Shown one piece after another: positions 58,988 to 64,000 of a stretch of 64,000 nucleotides of DNA (position 1 is the stretch's first letter; the number at the start of each line of letters is the position of its first letter). The position numbers and the translations under genes are program-made. The notes under the pieces are model-generated. The model made no database searches. It was given only the letters and a program-made list of their open reading frames with translations, and was not told where the DNA came from. The DNA lies in contig CM063502.1 in the NCBI GenBank assembly GCA_032207245.1, forward strand, positions 63,677,544 through 63,741,543. The letters are read 5' to 3'. This stretch comes from Pardosa pseudoannulata (taxonomy: Eukaryota > Arthropoda > Arachnida > Araneae > Lycosidae).

Positions 58988-60085
58988 TCTTCTCTCCTTG
59001 TGTTTGTAACAGAACTCCTCCTAAATGGATGGACTGATATTGATGAAATTTTGTGTATGTAATAAAGTTGATTCGAGAATGGTTTAGATTAACCCTCTAA
59101 GCGGTTCGCACGTACAATTCCGCCAAACCGATGATGATTTCAAAACGTACAATTTTCGACCTCCGAAAATGGATGTAATGTACATTTTTGCCAGTGCTTT
59201 CCCCCATGGAGTTTTGAGGTAGGAGGGTCAGGTCGATTGTTTAGGAACTGCACTCCTCTTTCACTGACATTTCTTGAGGGATGCACCCCTACCCCCTGAG
59301 ACACAAAGACGCTGATAGCTTTTCATGGCTTTGTAAATCTCTATTTCGAAGTATTTCGTTTGCGGTAACAGATGCATCTCTAATTGCACCACTTAAATAT
59401 CTTCGATGACTTTCGTAAAAAATATAAATAAGTCTCTCAAAGAATATTTTTATTTGTACTTTTAGAATCCATTATTTCTTATGGGATAATATTCCAGACT
59501 TGACGAGCTTTATATGTATTAAAAATTAACAGTCTATAATATCTATTTATATATCTGTATATAACCGGAAGTAAAGAGACAATAACGAGGGTGGGTTTCC
59601 CGTATTCCATCCTAGTCGACAAAGGGCGAAGGAAAAAATCCTAGAACGCTTTGGCTATTGACACAATAAACCTTTAGCTTATTTTTTGGAGATTTTTTTC
59701 CATGATGTGTTCCACTCGGAGGGTTAACAGTTTGATCCGATAGAAAATGATTTTTATTAAAAATACAGAATTGTGTGCTTATTCAGATTATTATAATGCC
59801 GCTTGAAACCCTTCACTGCCAATGTATCTGTGGCGCAGTGGTCAGCGCAGCGGGCTTTAGTACGAGAAGTCCCAAGTTCGAATTCCCGTACAGGCGGTGG
59901 AGTAATTTTAATTTAATCTAATTACGTTTGTGATGACCGTACGCGTGGTGGCGTCAAGTATTTTTAAAATAATTTTTTTCCTTACTTTTTTCGTCAAAAC
60001 AGTTCAATTTATAATTTGTTAAAAAACATTTTACAATTTTTGGTTTACAGCGTTAAAACAGGACAACGTTTGTCGGGTCGTCTAG
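58988..60085 (+). mobile_element. non-autonomous Helitron
   Basis: The 5' end begins TCTTCTCTCCTTGTGTTTGT, followed by TCCTAAATGGATGGACTGAT and GATGAAATTTTGTG, the typical 5' region of arthropod Helitrons. The 3' end has the hairpin GACAACGTTTGTC and, a few bases on, ends CTAG followed by T (60082-60086). There are no terminal inverted repeats and no target duplication, as expected. No Rep/helicase coding sequence fits in 1.1 kb. The exact 5' base is uncertain within a few positions. Confidence 0.75.
59827..59905 (+). repeat. tRNA-like sequence carried in the Helitron
   Basis: GTGGCGCAGTGGTCAGCGCA forms a good D-arm with box A; AAGTTCGAATTCC is box B-like. The anticodon stem (GGGCTT/AAGTCCC) and T-stem do not pair properly, so it is a pseudo-tRNA or SINE head, not a tRNA gene. 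Confidence 0.55.
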
Positions 60086-60089
60086 TATA

Positions 60090-61560
60090 TTTATATATTT
60101 TGAAAAATGATCTTTAAATATAATTTATAACAGGGAGGGCAAACCTATGGTCTATGGAGAAGTTTTGTGTGATTTACTATCTTCTTGTGAAAATGGGAAT
60201 GTTTTACATGTTGACTATCTTCTAGTAAAAGCTTAATATACATTTATCATTTACAGTTTTATTTTATATGCGTATATTCCAAGTGTAAAGAATGTAAAAT
60301 TTAATTCAAAAAATAATTTAATGCACAGTTAAGTACAGAAATATCATTAAATGTAACCTATGTCACACAAATAGGCTATTGGAATAAATAGAGGCAATCG
60401 GTCAAAATTGAAATACACTGCAAATTATTTCTTTTATATTCAGAAAAAGACGTTAAAAGGTACAAAAAATAAGGTTTAGATATTTCTTTTCCCGTATACT
60501 TAAATTTTAATTTAATGTATTTTTGATTTTAAATATTTATCATTTAAAGTTGTGGATTATGTTTTACATGTTGTGGATATGGTTTTATATAAGGGAAAAA
60601 AAAAACATAATTTTCACTTCTTTTTCCTTGAAAGTTTCTATATAAAAGGAGTGCAGTCTATGGCTTATGTGATATCAAACGAAGTGGACTTATAAGATTG
60701 AAAGTTTGACTAGCACTGATTTATAGGATTGAAAATTTTGAATTTAGTATTCTGGTCTGACAACTTTTCTTCAGTTACCTTTCCCATTATGTATTACTAA
60801 TTCAGATTACTACTGGACCCGATCCCATGCTTACATCTCCCTCCTCAGGTATAATTGGGATAAAAGAAACATGTTCTGAACATTATACTCGAATTCAAAT
60901 TAATTTTACTAAACTTAATCTATTGTTTTTGCTTTGTTTAGCTCTCAAAATTATTTTGGCTAGCTTTAATCTTTGTTTTTTAAAAGATATTGTTTATTTA
61001 CAATAAAACTACAAGTGCCTAGCTCAAAACGTTTCATCTTCATCCAGCAATTTGATACAATTTCTTTTATCTCATACATCAATCTTTATCCATCAATCAA
61101 CTAAATCTCATCAGTATTTCCCTTTCGTTTTTTCTTCTATTTTCTTGCATCATTTCAATTGAAGTTATTGTTGCGGATTAATCTGCAAATAAAATATTTT
61201 AAAGTCTTGCTGCAAATAAAATATTTTAAAGCCCAATTCTTAGGGATGGCTGCTTGCACAGAGGATCGAAACAAGATTGCAATGGTTCGCGGGGGCATAG
61301 GGTGCTATGCTAGGATACTGGGTTTTAGTCAGTAAGTCTCACAAAATGTTTCTTTGTGCTTTACAGACGTGAAAAATAAATATGTAGGTCTGAATGTCCT
61401 TTCTCTTAGGGGGGGGGGGGTTGACCGTTGGGAGAGAAGTAAGGAATCAAAAGCCTCTCCGCTCGAGGGAGAGGAAATAGAGTAGCACCACAAATACTTT
61501 TAGGCAGCCCGCTGTGCGTTATGAAAGGCAAAATGCAACTATATAGGCAGCTTTATGATA
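60090..61560. other. AT-rich DNA without recognised gene
   Basis: Includes a G run at 61411 and a mildly GC-rich patch at 61240-61540 with no assignable feature. Confidence 0.4.
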
Positions 61561-61564
61561 GAAA

Positions 61565-61650
61565 AGGAAAGGATTGTCTTTTGGTACTTGAGGCCATGGG
61601 TTCAGATCCCATTACTGATATATGTATTCATAACCGCTCAAAATTTAAAC
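61565..61650 (+). repeat. SINE fragment
   Basis: GGGTTCAGATCCC (box B) in the order CATGGGTTCAGATCCCATTA, then TGTATTCATAACCGCTC, resembling the head and first body part of the main SINE family. Confidence 0.5.
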
Positions 61651-61812
61651 TAAATCAACAAAAAATGTAGATTTCATACAGAGTTAAAAATATAAATGTC
61701 AAAGATACAGTTATAAACTGCCTTCATTTAGCTATTAATGTTTCTCAGAATTCATTTTTTTTTTAGCTTTAAATACACTTTACAAAATGGTAGAGTAATT
61801 TAAGTCTTCAAC

Positions 61813-62250
<438 letters not shown>

Positions 62251-62369
62251 ATAAATCACGTAATTTCCAACTACCACTTTTTTAGACCTGACATATATAT
62301 ATATTCTATGATGACATCAAGTATAAAAGGTCTTAGGTGCAGCGTCATTGAAAATAACTAAAAGTATGT

Positions 62370-63230
62370 TCTAATAATCATTCTCCTATTTCAAGATTTT
62401 CACTAAAAAACACGTTTAATTTACTTTTTTTTTTCAAACCGAGATCAAAACACTTCTCATTATTTTTGAATAACTCAATTTTTCCCGACATATTTAAATT
62501 TCAAAAGATAAATGAAATAGAATTTTATAACATTGCACGTTAATTGACAACTGGTTTAAATTTTTTGAATACAATTAAAAGAAAGTAAATACCTTAAATG
62601 AAAGCCTTCATTATTGAATTTCCTTTTCAATGTAAAATATAATGTGCACATTTAATAGCGTATAAATCTTTTTGTTATATTTCTAATTTAAAATAAAATA
62701 CAGGTTCACAAGGACTCCATTGAAATCGTTATGAGCATGTATAAAAACCGTTCTCATATTTTAAGATTGCTATTAAAAATACGTTTAACCCTTAATTTGG
62801 CTAAGTCTGGCAGTTACACCGGACATGTATATTTATAACTACTATATAACATAATTGTCAGTGTTCGCCACAGAGGATATTAATTATCTCAAAAATGGAA
62901 ACTGATATTTCTTTTGTTTATTTTACAGAGATCCTAATGTCTATACTGTAGAATAATTGTTGTAGAATTGTATGTTTGACAAAACTCTTTGAAGGATGTT
63001 AATGTGTCTCCAAGTTTGACATCAGCATGCTTGCAATTCAAAAGAACATTAAGAATCGCTTGAGTAGCACACGCATTATTGATCACTTGCTTAGCAAAGA
63101 ATATTTTGTCTAGAATTATAGTAGTAGAATAATGGTGGTAGAATAATTATTGTAGATTTATCGATGTATTATTAATGTTGTAGTTGAATATTCCATATTT
63201 TCACTTAGCCGCAATAACCTTTGACCGGTT
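62370..63230. repeat. old direct repeats flanking the LTR-like block
   Basis: 62375-62510 and 63845-63970 share a series of matches (GAGATCAAAACACTTCTCAT against AAGATCAAAATACTTCTTAT, CCCGACATATTTAA against CCCAGCATACTTAA), and 62740-62810 holds a partial third copy. The block at 63243 interrupts this repeated background. Confidence 0.5.
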
Positions 63231-63242
63231 CTTTAGTGGAAC

Positions 63243-63825
63243 TGTATGGCGGCAGACACGACTCACCATCCTCATTTGGAATGCTCCAGACTCATTTAAC
63301 AGAGAAAAATTCAAGTTCACGAAAATAAAAATAGTCCAGATAACTTGATAGCTTAAAGGAATTTTTATTATAGACTATTCCTTGCTGACTTTGTCAGAAA
63401 AATACACGTCCCTCGACATGACACAAAAATCAAAGAAAAAGGAGCAAAATGGCTCAAAAGAAATATTTTTTCTTCTTAAAATGATGCGGGTGATCTCTCC
63501 CCCAATTTCGGCCAGAATGATGTCCATTCAACACCGCGAATGGCGAGGTCAGTGGAAAAATCCCGCCAGCGGGAACCCAAGACGATCGCCAAACGTAGCT
63601 TGAGTAGGAACAACAGCCCAGGAAGCTTAGGGCGCCAAGCAGCGCTCAAGCTGGACAAAAGGTGAAAGATGGGGAGAGCAAAACGGCAACCCACGGATGG
63701 TCAGCGCGGGAAGCATTCAAGGTGACTCGGACATGGACAAGCCCCATTCCACAATATAAGGGGTCAGGAAGCCGTCAATTCCTGGCATTCCCTTTTACAT
63801 AGAATGTGGCAATACCACATATACA
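63243..63825 (-). repeat. possible solo LTR, minus orientation
   Basis: A sharply GC-richer block starting TGTATGG and ending CATATACA. On the minus strand it has CCTTATATTGTGG (TATA-like, about 63756) and, 390 bp later, AATAAAAATTCC (polyadenylation-like, about 63370), the expected order for an LTR. No clear target duplication, so the ends are provisional; a host promoter is the alternative. Confidence 0.4.
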
Positions 63826-64000
63826 AACATAGGAAAATATTTGAAAAAACATCTTGTTAAATTAAGGGTTAATTTTTTTTATAACCAAGATCAAAATACT
63901 TCTTATCATTATAGAATTACTTAGATTCTCCCAGCATACTTAATTTACTAAAGAAAAATAAAGAAGATTTTCAGTTTAGTGTACCTTTATTGTGCAATGC

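Noticed and set aside
59827..59905. A functional tRNA gene
   Set aside because: Box A and box B are good, but anticodon and T stems do not pair and no clear anticodon loop is present.

Overview
This window looks like repeat-rich, strongly AT-biased nuclear DNA from an invertebrate animal. I infer an arthropod, possibly an arachnid, from the retroelement Gag style, the short tRNA-type SINEs, and the mix of hAT, piggyBac and Helitron elements; the sequence does not prove this. There is no bacterial-style gene organisation, no CRISPR array, and no complete host protein-coding gene that I can recognise. Almost all recognisable coding sequence belongs to transposable elements, most of them broken.

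Layout. 0.2-11.3 kb: two head-to-tail units of a large AT-rich repeat, each starting with a degraded minus-strand gag-like segment; the first unit carries a small hAT remnant. 11.4-18 kb: a Ty3/gypsy element (zinc knuckles, protease, RT, RNase H) split by a 4.96-kb hAT-like transposon with a perfect 8-bp target duplication. 18-25 kb: two more copies of the AT-rich repeat, a MITE, a SINE with a conserved central domain, a 5'-truncated LINE, a THAP-domain exon with a splice donor, and a piggyBac remnant. 25-30 kb: SINEs, a piggyBac MITE, TA repeats and otherwise plain DNA. 30-33 kb: a GC-richer 1.1-kb tandem duplication carrying CCAAT, TATA and GGCGCC-type motifs. 35.6-39.8 kb: a complete-ended LTR retrotransposon on the minus strand (5-bp target duplication, PPT, Gag and protease) that has lost most of pol. 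40.8-49.3 kb: a second Ty3/gypsy pol split by two nested hAT-type insertions, one of which holds a solo LTR. 50-55 kb: a (GA)n tract, a promoter-like GC patch, a long-TIR element, a hAT MITE and an LTR fragment. 55.6-58.2 kb: a satellite of about 205 bp with higher-order structure. 58.2-58.5 kb: a possible host first exon. 59-60.1 kb: a non-autonomous Helitron. 61.8-64 kb: microsatellite and LTR-like material.

The strongest evidence comes from insertion signatures. Exact target duplications bound the LTR element (ATCTG), the two hAT-like elements (TTTCTACC and TTACCAAT), the solo LTR (ACGC), three SINEs, and the TTAA-flanked piggyBac elements. These allow nesting order to be read directly. 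The points most worth following are: a 16-bp tandem duplication that splits gag from protease; two oppositely oriented hAT-like elements carrying the same ancestral SINE and subterminal arrays at both ends; a CCAAT/TATA cassette repeated at three places; and the candidate host exons at 21.5 kb (THAP) and 58.4 kb (signal peptide-like).
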